From contig NC_073358.2 in NCBI RefSeq assembly GCF_027580225.2, positions 7,445,501 through 7,509,500 of the forward strand: DNA of 64,000 nt, given 5' to 3'. Made by a program: the position numbers and the translations under genes. This document shows positions 35,990 through 47,089 of the stretch, piece after piece. Source of the stretch: Misgurnus anguillicaudatus (lineage: Eukaryota > Chordata > Actinopteri > Cypriniformes > Cobitidae). Under the pieces are notes generated by a model. The model was not told the origin of the DNA. It saw only the letters and a list, made by a program, of their open reading frames with translations, and ran no database searches. Positions within the stretch are counted from its first letter, which is position 1, and every line of letters begins with the position of its first letter.

Positions 35990-36777
35990 TTCATCGGAGG
36001 CACATGCATTGTCGCGGTTATGTTTCTGGTTCGTTTAATGGTCTGACTAGTGGCTAAAATGAACCCTGCAACAAATACCTCATCAAAAATAACAAATGTT
36101 TTGTTTTCCTAAAGACAGGGGGAGACAGCAATCATGGATCACCACTATGTGGAGGGAGGTTTGGCAGCTGGTTTGTAGTTAAAATTGTATACATTATATA
36201 GTACACATTTTACACAGCAACGTTAGGTCAGTGTCGTTTTTTTATACGCTTTAGTTATGAAAATTTGAACTAGGGTAATCTACTTGTTTATTATGTGTGC
36301 TTTCAAAAAGCACACTTATTGTTCTTCATAAGTTTTCTTATTATTATTATTCCTATTATGCCTAATTTTTTGCCAGCTCCTGCGACTAGGCCGTATGACA
36401 CAGAGACCCCGTTCAAACTTTAAAACGTTCGGGCAGTGCCGGTGTAAGTTGCACGAGGACATGATGTCACGGATTCATGTCGTTCTTCCGCCATATTGGA
36501 TTGAACAGAAAACCCAAAAAAAGATTCACAGGTCACAAATTTTGTCCGAACTTCACAAAACTGGACGTACACGATCTTTGGACCAAGCCTCACAAAAGTT
36601 ACTAGAAGGATTTTATAACAAGCACACTTTCGCAGTTCCTCCGGAAATGCATTTTCTATTTTTGATTTGAAAATTAACTACTCTAAAAGGACTTTGTTGT
36701 TATTTATTCTTAGCAGAGTTTACTGAAAGTTACGTTTGTTCCATGAAAGCCATTTGTTTATGTTGTTACTGCTGAAA
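35990..36777. mobile_element. Insertion in the left arm of the composite element
   Basis: Bounded by acggtttcatcgg on the left and the inverse ctgaaaccgt on the right; the two flanks rejoin to match the unbroken right arm of the host. 36290-36670 is a known-looking fish repeat (caaaaagcacacttattgtt, ctcctgcgactaggccg). Boundaries are good to a few bases. Confidence 0.6.
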
Positions 36778-36897
36778 CCGTATGGCGCATCTTTTTGTGT
36801 CGTTTTATTTATTGGTTTCTCATTTGTTTTCTGGTTTTAAACCATTGTCGCTTAGGTTTGGGGTTAGATTTAGGATTTGCTTTAGGATGTAATTTAA

Positions 36898-37193
36898 AGG
36901 ACAAGTTCGGTATTTTACACTTAAAGCCCTATTTTCAGATTGTTTATGATGAAATAGAACGGTTTTGACTGAAATTTCGACATATGCAGCTGGCCAGAGA
37001 ATTTTCGGGTGTTTGTGTTTCACCTCCCACCTCTACAATGTGTTTAATGGTGCACTGGAACAATCCTTCCTAAAATGCATTAAACTTTCGTTTACAAAGA
37101 CGTGAAACTCACCGAGTGGTCAGGGGTGGTCACTGGTATGCTCACACAAAAATCGCTGCAAAATACGTAAGTGTAAAATACCAAACTTGTCCT
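36898..37193. mobile_element. TTAA-type element, 296 bp
   Basis: TTAA on both sides (36894-36897, 37194-37197). Left end AGGACAAGTTCGGTATTTTA and right end, on the other strand, AGGACAAGTTTGGTATTTTA: 19 of 20 match. It interrupts the family A core word between ggatgtaatt and aaggtttttc. Non-coding. Confidence 0.88.
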
Positions 37194-37862
37194 TTAAGGT
37201 TTTTCATGTTTTGTCTATGGAGTTTGGGTTAGGATGTAATTTTATGTAAGAAAAACTTGCTCTAACCCCAAACCCAAGCAACAAATGATGTTTTATTAAC
37301 AAAGTTAGAGAGGAGCACGTTCAAATAATCTGCCAATCGATCTAGTAATTACGACCAGCTGTCAACAATCAGCAATCAGGCGTCCACCTGATCGGCATCA
37401 GTGGAAGCATATATAAACATGCAGCCAACTCACCTACATTCTTCGATAGTTCTTAGCATCCCTCCACCACCCCGTCTCCTCACACTTACTTGGTTACTTC
37501 CTAACCTGAATACGGGGGGGTGTTCTGGGTTCGGGCCTAATACAGACCCAGGAGCCCTCTCTTTGTTGAGGAGTGCTCCGGGCTCGGGCCAAATGCCGAG
37601 CTCAGAGCCCTCTCCTCGGACAGCACGCCAAATACGCATATCATTAATTCTATCTGACTTATTTGTAAGTGTGAACTCTTTAATGGTAAAAAAAAGTGGA
37701 AAAAAAAGAGAAACCAATAAATAAAACGACACAATAAGATGCGCCATATAAGTGAACAGGAAGGACTGGTGTATCATACCTGTATGCACGCAAAATTGGA
37801 ATTTGGTGTATGTATTGCACAACTTTTCAACTGCGTGCTATTTTTACGCATTTCGTGAGCAT

Positions 37863-38985
37863 AAAAGCAATAAGGTACTTGAGACTGTGCTGTATTGTGT
37901 CGTGCCTAACAACGCCCTTCAGTTATGAATTATTTCCAATACAGCACAGCCTCTTCTACCTTTTGCTTATTTAAAGGGATACTTCACGCAAAAATTAAAA
38001 TTCGGTCATCATTTACTCACCATCATGTTCGACTTATTTTTTCCTACTACGGAAGTCAATAAGTACAATCAACTGTGTGGTACGATCATTTATCACAATA
38101 TCTTCTTTTGTTTTCAAATGAATAAAGAAACTCATACAGGTTTAGAACAACAGGATGACTAAAAAAATTACTAAAAATTCAATCTTTGATCCGTTTAAAC
38201 CCAGATTTTTTGTGTGGTCCTATACTTTGGGTCTTGCTGTCCAAATGTTGCACAGTTTGATAGCATGTGAGTGTGATGTACAGAGACTATTCTTGAAAAG
38301 CAGATCAAGACAAAAAGTCACAGAAAACCGAATTGCAGGGCGGTGGGGATCAAACAAGCATAGAAGAGCAATGATATTTTCTTGCCTTGATGGTTTCACC
38401 CAACCTGAACAAACATTCACAGCTGGAGGTGAGAAAGAGAGAGAGATGGGGTGAGAAAGGGTAAATGAGAGCGAAAGAACGCTTGACATGTAGACAGAGA
38501 TGGTCTATAGAGGTTAAATACTGCTTTGTGCCACTTAGTTTGTGAGGTCACCTATACGTGATCTGATGAGAACATGTAAGAAATGTATTTCTGTCCATTT
38601 AATAAAGCAATTGTTGTATTTCATTGAAGAGTATTCTATTTCAAAATGTATTTACCACGAAAGCGAGTGATAAAAAAAAAACTCATTTTCTGCTCCAAGA
38701 TACGTGTCCCTGGAGCTGTCGTGAAGTGTTTCATCTTGAAAAAAAGATGTTCTTTACAAGTATATGCACCTGCCACTTGTGCAAAAGCGTGACTCCTTAT
38801 AAAAAAAAAATCACATGACAATACTTGTTGTTCAGCATATTCATTCTTAATGTTTGTTTAAAAAAATCAACAAATCCTTTATGTCCGGTTATCTCTTGGT
38901 ACGGCAGGCACGTCACGCACAACCTTCTCAATCGCTCTCTCACTTTCCCTCTCTCTGACTCTCTTTAAATCCTTGAAACAGTTCA
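37863..38985. other. Non-coding, one repeat fragment
   Basis: 37975-38035 is the common TTAA-repeat end (aaagggatacttcacgcaaa, cggtcatcatttactcacc). The rest has no repeat ends and no supported exon; several 60-100 codon frames on both strands lack domains. Confidence 0.4.
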
Positions 38986-39480
38986 AAAGACAAATTGCTT
39001 CTTGTGGCCGTATCAATGCATTTCATTTAAACCTCCCCAGCAGGGGGTCCGGCCGAAAGATGTCATTCGGCGAGAAGCGAAAAGATAAAAATATGCAGGG
39101 GAGAAAGAAGAGAGTATTGGAGGCAAATGGGCCGTGAACTGAACCATCATGTAGCCGCTAAGAACCTGCTTGCAGGCTTTATTCAATCGCTTCTCATTGT
39201 GGAGCGGCGGGCAGTTGAATGCTCTCTTTCAGAGAGGTCTGCAGCATGAACTTAAAGCAAGTAAATTTCTATCTTTCTGCACATTAGCTGCCTCATTGCC
39301 CTTCAATTGAGTCCCAAAGAGCAGAGAGAAAAGAAACTGGTGGCAGGGGAAAGAAGGAAGGACAGAAAGAAGCTGGTTGGAAAAGTTAGCAATGTGGATA
39401 GATAGGATGGAAAGGAGAGCGAAGGAGAAAGGAGATTGACTTGAATATATTGCAAGACTGTAAAGATTGAAATGGTAGCT
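38986..39480. other. Repeat-poor island with CTCF-like motif
   Basis: Balanced composition, no transposon signature and conserved-looking words (gcctcattgcccttcaattg near 39290). Tentative regulatory element, possibly with insulator activity given the motif at 39037. Confidence 0.4.
39037..39050 (+). promoter_or_regulatory. CTCF-like motif
   Basis: CCAGCAGGGGGTCC agrees with the CTCF core CCASYAGRKGGCRS at 12 of 14 positions (the C and R of GGCR differ). Confidence 0.4.
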
Positions 39481-40537
39481 TACTTAAATTGACATTTTCC
39501 TCACTCATTTAAAAAAATCAAGTTTGAAGGCTGTACAAATTTCAGTTTAAATATTGATTAGAGATGACTTGCTGTAATGTTTAAAAAATTTGAAATACCT
39601 TATTTTGACAGTTCTACGCAAATGTTAACCTTACCATGAAATAAAGTTTTTAACCATATTGATACGTCAGATGTCAATATTTGGTGGTCTTTGTTTAAGT
39701 TTTCACTTTTTTCAATAGTTATATATGTGCAATTTTCAAAATTATCACATCCATAACTTTTTTGAGTCACATCCATAATATCCCGGACGAGCCCCCATTT
39801 ATTTAGTTTGCAAGCTTCACAACAAAATAAGAGAGAAGATGGACATACATTACAAAAGTATTTTTTTTCTGACAAATAATAGTCCAAGCAAGAACGGACA
39901 CACCAGCAAAACTGCCAACGTTATTTAAATAGGAATGTGCAGCGGTGTTTCTAATCTATCAATCAGAAATAGACAACACACACATACAACAGGTCGCCGC
40001 CGGCAGGGGAGTCACACTTATAAACGCGAACACGAAAAATTAAACAAATATTTTTGTTTTTTGAAGAGCCATCTTCTCCAATTGTTGGATAATATTGCTT
40101 CTGGAATTCACAGAATTTCTACAAAGTATGTTGTCTCCCAAAACTTGTGTCCTTATCTAAAACATAAGACAAATTTTCATCAGGTGTTTTAGAAAATATA
40201 AACAATATAATTCAATATATTGGTAATAAATAGGTTACATTATCTGAGAAATTATACTGTAATTTAATCTTGACTGAAAATGTCCCATCCATAATGCTGG
40301 AATTGCTCATTTGTTGCCATGACTTGATCACATAATTTTTTTAACAGTGTAAGGTAACAAAAAACTAAATGAATTTGGATGCTTTGTCATTTGAAAAAAT
40401 GTGTATCAGTACATAACAGAATATCAGAACAAAACATTTCCTTAAAGGAAATTCACCCAAAAATTTAAACGTTGTCATCATTTACCTTACTTTTTTATTT
40501 TGTTATGTTTTTTGTGCTTTTTGGCTTTTGTTTAGAC
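39481..40537. other. AT-rich non-coding stretch, nothing recognised
   Basis: No exon. Frames at 39600-39887 (minus, 95 codons, cysteine-rich) and 39935-40192 (plus, 85 codons) have no recognisable domain. 40445-40490 is a short TTAA-repeat end (aaggaaattcacccaaaa). Confidence 0.4.
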
Positions 40538-40680
40538 AGTATAGTGGACCATAGATAGGAGAGTGTTTGGGTGGAGATAGTGGAGCAGGATCGGCAAAAG
40601 ACCGGAATCAAACTCGGGTCACCGTGAGCACACTGGTGCTATATCTTTGTGCACTAACCACGGGGCTATCGGCGCAGACC
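40538..40680 (-). mobile_element. tRNA-derived SINE
   Basis: On the minus strand it starts gcgccgatagccccgtggtt (A-box region), then agtgcacaaagatatagcac and a B-box-like gagtttgattcc. There is no matched acceptor stem, and the sequence continues past the tRNA part, so it is a SINE. Different in sequence from the SINE at 4984 and 6567. Confidence 0.7.
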
Positions 40681-40744
40681 ATCATTTACTTACTCTTATG
40701 TTGTTACAAACCTGTATAAATTTCTTTGTTCTGATGAATATGAA

Positions 40745-41258
40745 GGAAGGTATTTTAAGGAAGGTATTTTAAGGAATGGTCAGGCATCAGCTGATGCCTG
40801 ACCAACGATCACTGGCAGAACCCGCTTAATCTCCTTATCCGTTTATATGTGTGTATATACATATATATCTCCCAAGGGTTTTTCCCTCCTAGGACTTTTT
40901 TTTATTTACTTGGCTAAACAGCCCAGGGTTTTTTTTCTCCTAGGGTTTTTTTTTACCCCGGGGAGGCAGCCTTCTTGGGCTTAACTTAGCTTCCTCTTCT
41001 AGACGTTACATTAGTAATACGCTCGCTTATAATGTCGAGTCATAGCCGCAGCAAATTTGACTGCTTATGCTATTGTGTATTATGTTGTGCTATCTGTCGT
41101 TTTTTGTGCTTTTACTGCTTCTATTAATGTAAAGCTGCTTTGAAACAATTAACTATTGTGAAAAGCGCTATATAAATAAAATTGAATTGAATTGAATTGA
41201 ATTGAATTGAATTGAATTTAATTGAATTGAATTGAATTGAATTGAATTGAATTGAATT
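40745..41258 (+). mobile_element. Non-LTR retroelement 3' end with (ATTGA)n tail
   Basis: Ends gtaaagctgctttgaaacaa, then gtgaaaagcgctatataaat followed by an (ATTGA)n tail (41181-41258). Such an AAAGCGCTATA(T)AAATAAA end with a short tandem tail resembles L2/CR1-type or related SINE 3' ends. An inverse relative lies at 59806-60235. A short perfect palindrome, tcaggcatcagctgatgcctga, lies near 40781-40802. No reverse transcriptase frame is present. Confidence 0.6.
41181..41258 (+). repeat. (ATTGA)n microsatellite tail
   Basis: Pentanucleotide run with one variant unit (gaattta near 41216), serving as the tail of the retroelement fragment. Confidence 0.9.
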
Positions 41259-41610
41259 AACCATATCGATCAGAAGCCCCTTGACTTCCATAGAATTCTT
41301 TTTTCCTACTATATAGAAAAAATTTATATATAAAAATATTTATAATTTCCTGCTATGGAATAATAAGTCAATGGGGCCTCTGATGACAGAATTTTCATTT
41401 TTGGGTGAACTATTCCTTTAAAGTTTATAGTGCTAAAACAATAGCAAACCTCAGCATTTGTAGACTTTCAGGTTGTCAAGCTCATCTACAGTTAATGTGA
41501 TTTGTTAAGGCGCCTGTGTAAATTCGAGTGAACCGACTTCATACATCCACTTAAAAATAAAATCTTTGTGTAAAAATTGTATATATGTTACATTTTATAT
41601 ATGTCCTTAA

Positions 41611-42025
41611 AGGGACATTTCACAAGACTTTTCAAGATGTCAAATAAATCTTTGGTGTCCCCAGATTACATTTGTGAAGTTCTAGCTCAAAATACCACAT
41701 AGATAATTTATTATAACATGTTAAAATTGTCACTTTGTAGGTGTGAGCAAAAATTTGCAGTTTTTGGGTGTGTCCTTTAAAATGCAAATGAGCTGATCTC
41801 TGCACTAAATGGCAGTTCTGTGGTTGGATAGTGCCGATTAAGGGGCAGTATTCTGACATCACAAGGGGAGCCAGCTTATTTATTCACATGCTTGCAAAAA
41901 ATGGTTTACCCAAACTAAGTTACTGGGTTGATCTTTTTTTATATTTTCTAGGTTGATAGAAGCACTGGGGACCCAATTACAACATTTAAACATGGAAAAA
42001 GTCAGATTTTCATGATATGTCCCCT
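41611..42025 (+). mobile_element. AGGGACATTTC TTAA-type repeat, nearly complete
   Basis: TTAA at 41607-41610 then AGGGACATTTCACAAGAC. The right end is tttcatgatatgtccccta, the imperfect inverse, followed by a mutated ttaa. This is the best copy of the family also at 21726 and 33358. It is followed by an AGAACC-family fragment (42026-42165). Confidence 0.78.
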
Positions 42026-42165
42026 ATAAAAAATAAAGGTTCCTAAAAGGTCATGCTGTGTGGTTCCATAAAGAACCTTTATATTGAATACAAGGTTTCT
42101 TTACTAAAAGGTACTTTGTGGAACCAAAAATGGTCTTCTATAGCACAATTTCTGCGAAGAACCCT

Positions 42166-43920
42166 TGATTTAACCCATAAACTCCAAAGAAATTTGAGGA
42201 TGGAGTATCTCACCATCCCTCAGGCAAGAGCTTCACGTCAATCAAACAACAGAAGACAAAAGAAGCCACCGGCAGATCGCCCCGACTTCCTGTGCATCCC
42301 TGTGAGGCGATGATTCCCAGCATCAACCCCTCCTTCTCTTTCCTCTCCTCCAGCACAACATCAACAGGTTCCCCTTGCCATGATCAAAGATCCTCTTGTG
42401 TTTATCCAACATTGACAATAAGAGCAAATGTTACATATGTCAGGGATAAAGGGCTGTAGGAAGTGTGTTTAGAGCCAGGAGTGCCTGATGTTGACAGATC
42501 TCCAGGGATTGAAACCATTCACCGAGACCTGAGAAAGCTGGAATTGTGAGGGCCCAAGCAACTAAACTCCTAAAAGTAAAGGTTTTCTGTTTCACAATCT
42601 GTATTTTGTAATTGATAAAGGTTGTAGAGACTATAAAAAGATAAGAAAAAAGGGAACCAAAAAGGATTCTTCTGTACCATTTACTACGCCGTTTTATAGT
42701 TTGGGAAAGGTCAAAAATGTCCTGGACTAAACTGTTCAACGGAGCACATTCAGATCGCCCTCGCAAATCAACTCTTGATTAAATTATCTGACGATCTGTC
42801 AACAAAATCATTGATTTCACAGCGCCAGCATTGAGAACAGACAACTGTTTAACCCGAGCATCCATCGGGATGATTGACAGCGCTAACAAGTGTGAGAAAG
42901 AAGCCACATTTCCACACACGTCACATCAAAGAGCCGAACAAGCATGACACCATTGAATCCGGGCACAACTTGACTTCCTGAACTTGAGTCACCCTCACCA
43001 ATGACCCTTTTTATGGCTCATGAGGAGCGTCGCTCATGAATGCCTTCGATTTTGCAGCGCATGCTTAATGGTGACATTTGGCTGTCACTGGGTTGGGGAT
43101 AAAAGTGTCCCACACACACACACAAACACACACACAGTGGCCTGCGGCTGGGCATTCAACAATGGCCCGGTCCACAGGACGCGAACGCGTCCAGCTGCGG
43201 CTGACCATCACGGTCTCTTCTCTGGCTCCCATGAAATTGGAAATTATCACGGGCGCTTCTGGTGACAAATCGTTGTCTGTGTGTTCCGGCTCGTCAAAGG
43301 AGAGGCCGAAACGGGGAAGAAACGTCTTTTTGATAGTACTCAAAGACCGACCTCTTCACCTTCGTCTTCAGAACGGTGACCCACGGAGCTCGACTCAAAG
43401 CGTGGCCTGAGGTTGACTCTCTTTAAGTGCTACATTGATCTTTAACAGTTTTCCGAGATTTTCGATATGCGAACGGGAAGATTGAACTCCCTTCCTTTAA
43501 CTGGAAGAGTAATTCATTGGTCACGTGGCGACGAGAGGCTTTCGGATCGGATGCCCGAGCACCGCGATGTGTGTCTCCATCGACCTGTGACTGAACTCCG
43601 CTGTACCCACAACATCTTTTCAAACCTGTGCTGCCGTGGCCAGGAAAGCAGGCAGTATTTGTTTATAAATAATGTTTTCTTTACAGAGCAAGCGCCGCTT
43701 GGCTTAAGGCAGAGGAAGTGATGGTGGACTCAAAAGGGAAGGGAAACAAAAAGATGAGGGGGAAAATAACGACTGCCTATGTTGCCAGAGGGCCAAAACC
43801 TCAAAGACCACAAACCTGTGAGAGATATCCATCCAATGCAAAATTTGAAGAGGATTTATCAATGAAAACTACAGCATGTGTTCAGCTTTAATGCTGCTGG
43901 GCATCCATGGCCAACATTAA
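42166..43920. other. Repeat-poor non-coding island
   Basis: 42166-42420 and 42780-43740 lack repeat signatures and are less AT-rich. A frame of 110 codons at 43078-43410 runs through a CA microsatellite and has no domain. An acceptor-like ctttcctctcctccag ends at 42354 but no exon follows that I can defend. Confidence 0.4.
43111..43136. repeat. (CA)n microsatellite
   Basis: A CA run of 26 bp with one interruption (cacacaaacaca). Confidence 0.9.
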
Positions 43921-45225
43921 AATAGGCCTAATATTATTGATATTATTTGGGAAAATTAAATAAAACGTAGTTCCAGGATTTATTACGCTTAAAATTAATC
44001 ATGCTTTTACTACAGTTAAAAAACATGATTACTGTAGTAAAACCATGGTTACCACTAAATTACCATTTTAATAAAAAACATAGTTAAACCATGTAGTAAA
44101 CTACAAAAAAAAAAATCTTCTCCGTTTTTGCATCATTGTAACGAGATATACTCCCTCGAGACTAAAAATCTTTCAAAGAAATCTAATAAAAGTTTTGTTA
44201 TGGTTTTGCAACAAGAAACAAAGGCAAGAAATAAAAGATGTGTCAAATTCTGTTTTTCCCAACATTAACACGTGGCATTTCGTACGTATTTTACGAGGTG
44301 GTTAATTTGTATCCCCAAAAATAGGATTTTTACGATTTTTTTACTAAAAAATAAATTTATTTAAGATTTAATTTTGTCTCTGTGACGTTGGGTTTAGGGG
44401 CGGGGCTTCGCTATTGTTTTTATGTTAATCATAGGCTACGTTTTTTTACGACGAATTAGCCAACTCGTAAACTTTACTTGTCTTAAGCAAAAATACACAA
44501 AATTGTGTTGATAAACTTCATATCATGTTGCTTCTTATTTCACTATATCTTATTTGAATAACTGTATTGGAAACATGGAAATATTTTTTGACAGGAAGTC
44601 CAGCCACATCGGGTGTCCGTTTAATACTATCTTCATAATCAAAACTGCACACTATAAAATTAGATTTTGGTGTATAACTGTTAACTGTTAAAATCAACTT
44701 TATGTATGGATATTTAATCGTAGTACAAATAGGCCTATATATTTACAAAAATAGGTATTACCTTATTTGAAGATTGCTGTGGATAGAGAAATGACATTAA
44801 TGATAACCTGTACATGATCCACTGAAGAAAATAGTTTGAAGCGATGACGCATTAACAGTTCCTGGGGCGCCATCTGCTGACTGAACTGAGAACTTTCAAT
44901 CATTTAATACTCGTCATAAATATCCAGTTCCCAACAAAATAGTCATTATACACTATTGTTGCTACTGAAAACTACTTATTAAAATAGGTGACCCTGTCTG
45001 TGAAATCACGTCTAAAGTCTCAATCTATTTATAAGATTTGGAGCATCAAAGTTTGAATTTTCTCATTTATTTCAATCTTTGACATGACCTTACTCAGTCA
45101 ATATTAAAGATATCAAGGAAGGTTATATTTTTACAGAATGTTCTTTATATTATGATTTTATGTAGAAAACCTTAAAATCACAAAAAATTACTTAAACTGG
45201 GTTTTCACCGGCAGGCTCCCATATA
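43921..45225. repeat. AT-rich stretch with repeat fragments
   Basis: 43990-44100 has diverged aaccatggtta/tagttaaaccatg words. 44265-44480 is the gaattagccaactcgtaaa family, as at 19730-19895. 44990-45195 is the GTGACCCTGTCTGTGA family (left end present, gtgaccctgtctgtgaaatc). A CTCF-like word lies at 44867-44880. No exon. Confidence 0.6.
44867..44880 (-). promoter_or_regulatory. CTCF-like motif
   Basis: On the minus strand TCAGCAGATGGCGC fits the CTCF core at 13 of 14 positions. It is not obviously inside a repeat. Confidence 0.45.
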
Positions 45226-45745
45226 CACTCACCTAAAGGATTATAAGGAACACCATACTAATACTGTGATTGACCCCCTTTCGGCTTCAAAACTGCCTTA
45301 ATTCCACGTAGCATTGATTCAACAAGGTGCTAAAAGCATTCTTTAGAAATGTTGGCCCATATTGATAGGATAGCATCTTGCAGTTGATGGAGATTTGTGG
45401 GATGCACATCCAGGGCACGAAGCTCCCGTTCCAGCGCATCTCAAAGATGCTCTATTGGGTTGAGATCTGGTGACTGTGGGGGCCATTTTTTAATACAGTG
45501 AACTCATTGTCATGTTCAAGAAACCAATTTGAAATGATTCGAGCTTTGTGACATGGTGATCAGAGGATGGGTACATGGTGGTCATAAAGGGTTGGACATG
45601 GTCAAAAACAATGCTCAGGTAGGCTGTGGCATTTAAACAATGCCCAATTAGCACTAAGGGGCCTAAAGTGTGCCAAGAAAACATCTCCCACACCATTACA
45701 CCACCTCCAACCAACAGGTGTTCCTAATAATCCTTTAGGTGAGTG
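45226..45745 (-). mobile_element. Internally deleted Tc1-type transposon
   Basis: Ends CACTCACCTAAAGGATTA and their exact inverse, with TA on each side. The 520-bp body is clearly derived from a Tc1-like element: on the minus strand the frame 45490-45714 reads GGGVMVWEMFSWHTLGPL, the GGGSVMVWG-type motif of Tc1 transposases. Most of the transposase gene is deleted and the rest is frame-broken. This is a fossil copy of a family common in fishes. Confidence 0.88.
45490..45714 (-). pseudogene. Tc1 transposase fragment
   Basis: A 74-codon open remnant from the C-terminal catalytic half of a Tc1-type transposase, recognised by GGGVMVWEMFSWHTLGPL and the downstream HVQPFMTTMYPSSD region. The DDE triad is not complete and the N-terminal DNA-binding half is absent. 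Confidence 0.75.
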
Positions 45746-46001
45746 TACATAAAAGAATCACTAGTTGGGATTTTAGTTTTGGCTAACAGCAATTTATCAG
45801 TTTTACTGTAACAATACAGTGACTTTAGTATTATACTGGTTGCCATGATGATTGGTGACCTTTTTTAAGATTCCAGTTCAGCAATTTTTTTACTGTTTAT
45901 CCAAGTCAGTTGTAGGTCATCTACCAGTCCTGATTTATAGCATGAAATTCCTGCTGTACTCATTCCATATGTCAAACAATTATAGTGGTCTAGATATAGC
46001 C

Positions 46002-46368
46002 CAGGGGCCTCATTTATGAAATGCTGCTCCGAAACCATCCTACATTTGATCTTACGATCATTTATCAAAAATGGGTGTGATTCATAAACCAAACTTTCTT
46101 TTAGATGTGAAATTTATAAATCGCAAATGATCTTGAACTTGTGCGCAGCTGAGCCGTTTCAGACCTCCGCCTTCAAACGATGCCAAATTAATGTCATAGA
46201 CGTATAAAAGAGCGCTTGTCAATGTTTAAACCCAATTTCGAGCAGCAATAATGGCTAATATTGCCAAAAACCTGCAGCAATCGGACAAGCAAAAGTGCGT
46301 ACGTCTGCTCAGACCGCACACTTTAGGATCAAATCTGGCCTACACGCGCTTTATAAATGAGGCCCCTG
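46002..46368. mobile_element. MITE with CAGGGGCCTCATTTAT ends
   Basis: Left end CAGGGGCCTCATTTATGAAA and right inverse tttataaatgaggcccctg. Between them are gatcttacgatcatttatca and related words. CAGGGG-type ends suggest hAT, but no 8-bp duplication is visible. Confidence 0.7.
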
Positions 46369-46502
46369 CTCTTTTGAGACACAGCCATTTGTAAATGCAA
46401 ATACACCAAAATGTGTAAAGGCCTGTACAATTATAAACATACGCAAACCATGAGAATTTGCCACATGATAACAGAACTTGTTTTTTCAAAACTGCAGTCT
46501 AA

Positions 46503-47006
46503 CACTGTAAAAAATGTTTGTTGGTTCAACTTAAGTAAAAATTCAAATAAATTCATGTTAACTTAAAAATAGTAGCTGACTCAAAAAACATGTTGTCTCA
46601 ACTAGTTATGCTTTTAGCGCCATCTAGTAGTGAGATTTGCGAATTGCAACCAAACACAATTTCAATATGCAATGGGACGCTACCATAGGACAAACATGTA
46701 GTGAGACAACGTAGGGACGAAACGCGTTCTGTCGAACAGTTTGTCCGTTTCAGGCTACTGTAGAAACATGACCGCAACTTCCATGGAAGGAGACCTGCGG
46801 TGTATGTAGATAAAAACGGCTCATTCTAAGGTAATAAAAACAATACAGTTTATTATGTATACACCACTGAAAATATATGTATATTATATTGCATTTCACT
46901 GTCAAGAGATCCTTTGAAAAGTTACAAAATGTACCTCTAAATGAACTGAATTTTAAGGCAACCAGATAACTTTTAAAGTTGAACCAACTTTTAACTTTTT
47001 ACAGTG
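46503..47006. mobile_element. CACTGTAAAAAATG foldback element with nested fragment
   Basis: Left end CACTGTAAAAAATGTTTGTT followed by ggttcaac, and right inverse gttgaacc...ctttttacagtg. Between them, about 46600-46930 is an inverted fragment of the AGGTGCAGTG TTAA-type family (compare 51917-52288: gcgccatctagtagtgag against ctcaccactagatgccgc). Confidence 0.68.
46617..46630 (-). promoter_or_regulatory. CTCF-like motif inside a transposon fragment
   Basis: On the minus strand CTACTAGATGGCGC fits the CTCF core at 13 of 14 positions. The homologous place in the related element at 51917-52288 reads actagatgccgc, one base different in the GGC core. Confidence 0.4.
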
Positions 47007-47089
47007 AAGTCATCAAAAATGAATGATTATGTAATTAAATGTATACCTTCCTTTAAAATTTGTATTCACCTAGACCAGAGGAATTTCGC

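Larger units (their letters stand above)
35869..37862. mobile_element. Composite nested element (family A-like) with long inverted arms
   Basis: The left arm (35869-35989: caacccattctcatgaaacg, tagcacgcaattgaaaagtt) is the inverse of the right arm (37708-37862). The left arm continues only after an insertion: ggcgcatctttttgtgtcg (36783) pairs with cgacacaataagatgcgcc (37727-37745). The core holds the family A word gtcgcttaggtttggggtta and its partner taaccccaaacccaagc, split by a TTAA element (36898-37193). 37400-37620 carries an internal duplication (ctcgggccaa.../ttcgggcctaa...) of unknown origin. No transposase frame. Confidence 0.7.

Noticed and set aside
37401..37822. Open frames of 107 and 130 codons on opposite strands
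   Set aside because: They overlap an internal GC-rich duplication within a composite transposon, lack domains, and mirror each other as expected from skewed composition.
42340..42420. Possible exon after ctttcctctcctccag
   Set aside because: A good acceptor-like tract, but the following sequence has no conserved reading frame or matching donor.
43078..43410. 110-codon frame
   Set aside because: It is opened by a CA microsatellite (HTHTQTHTQ) and shows no domain; an antisense frame of similar length covers it.
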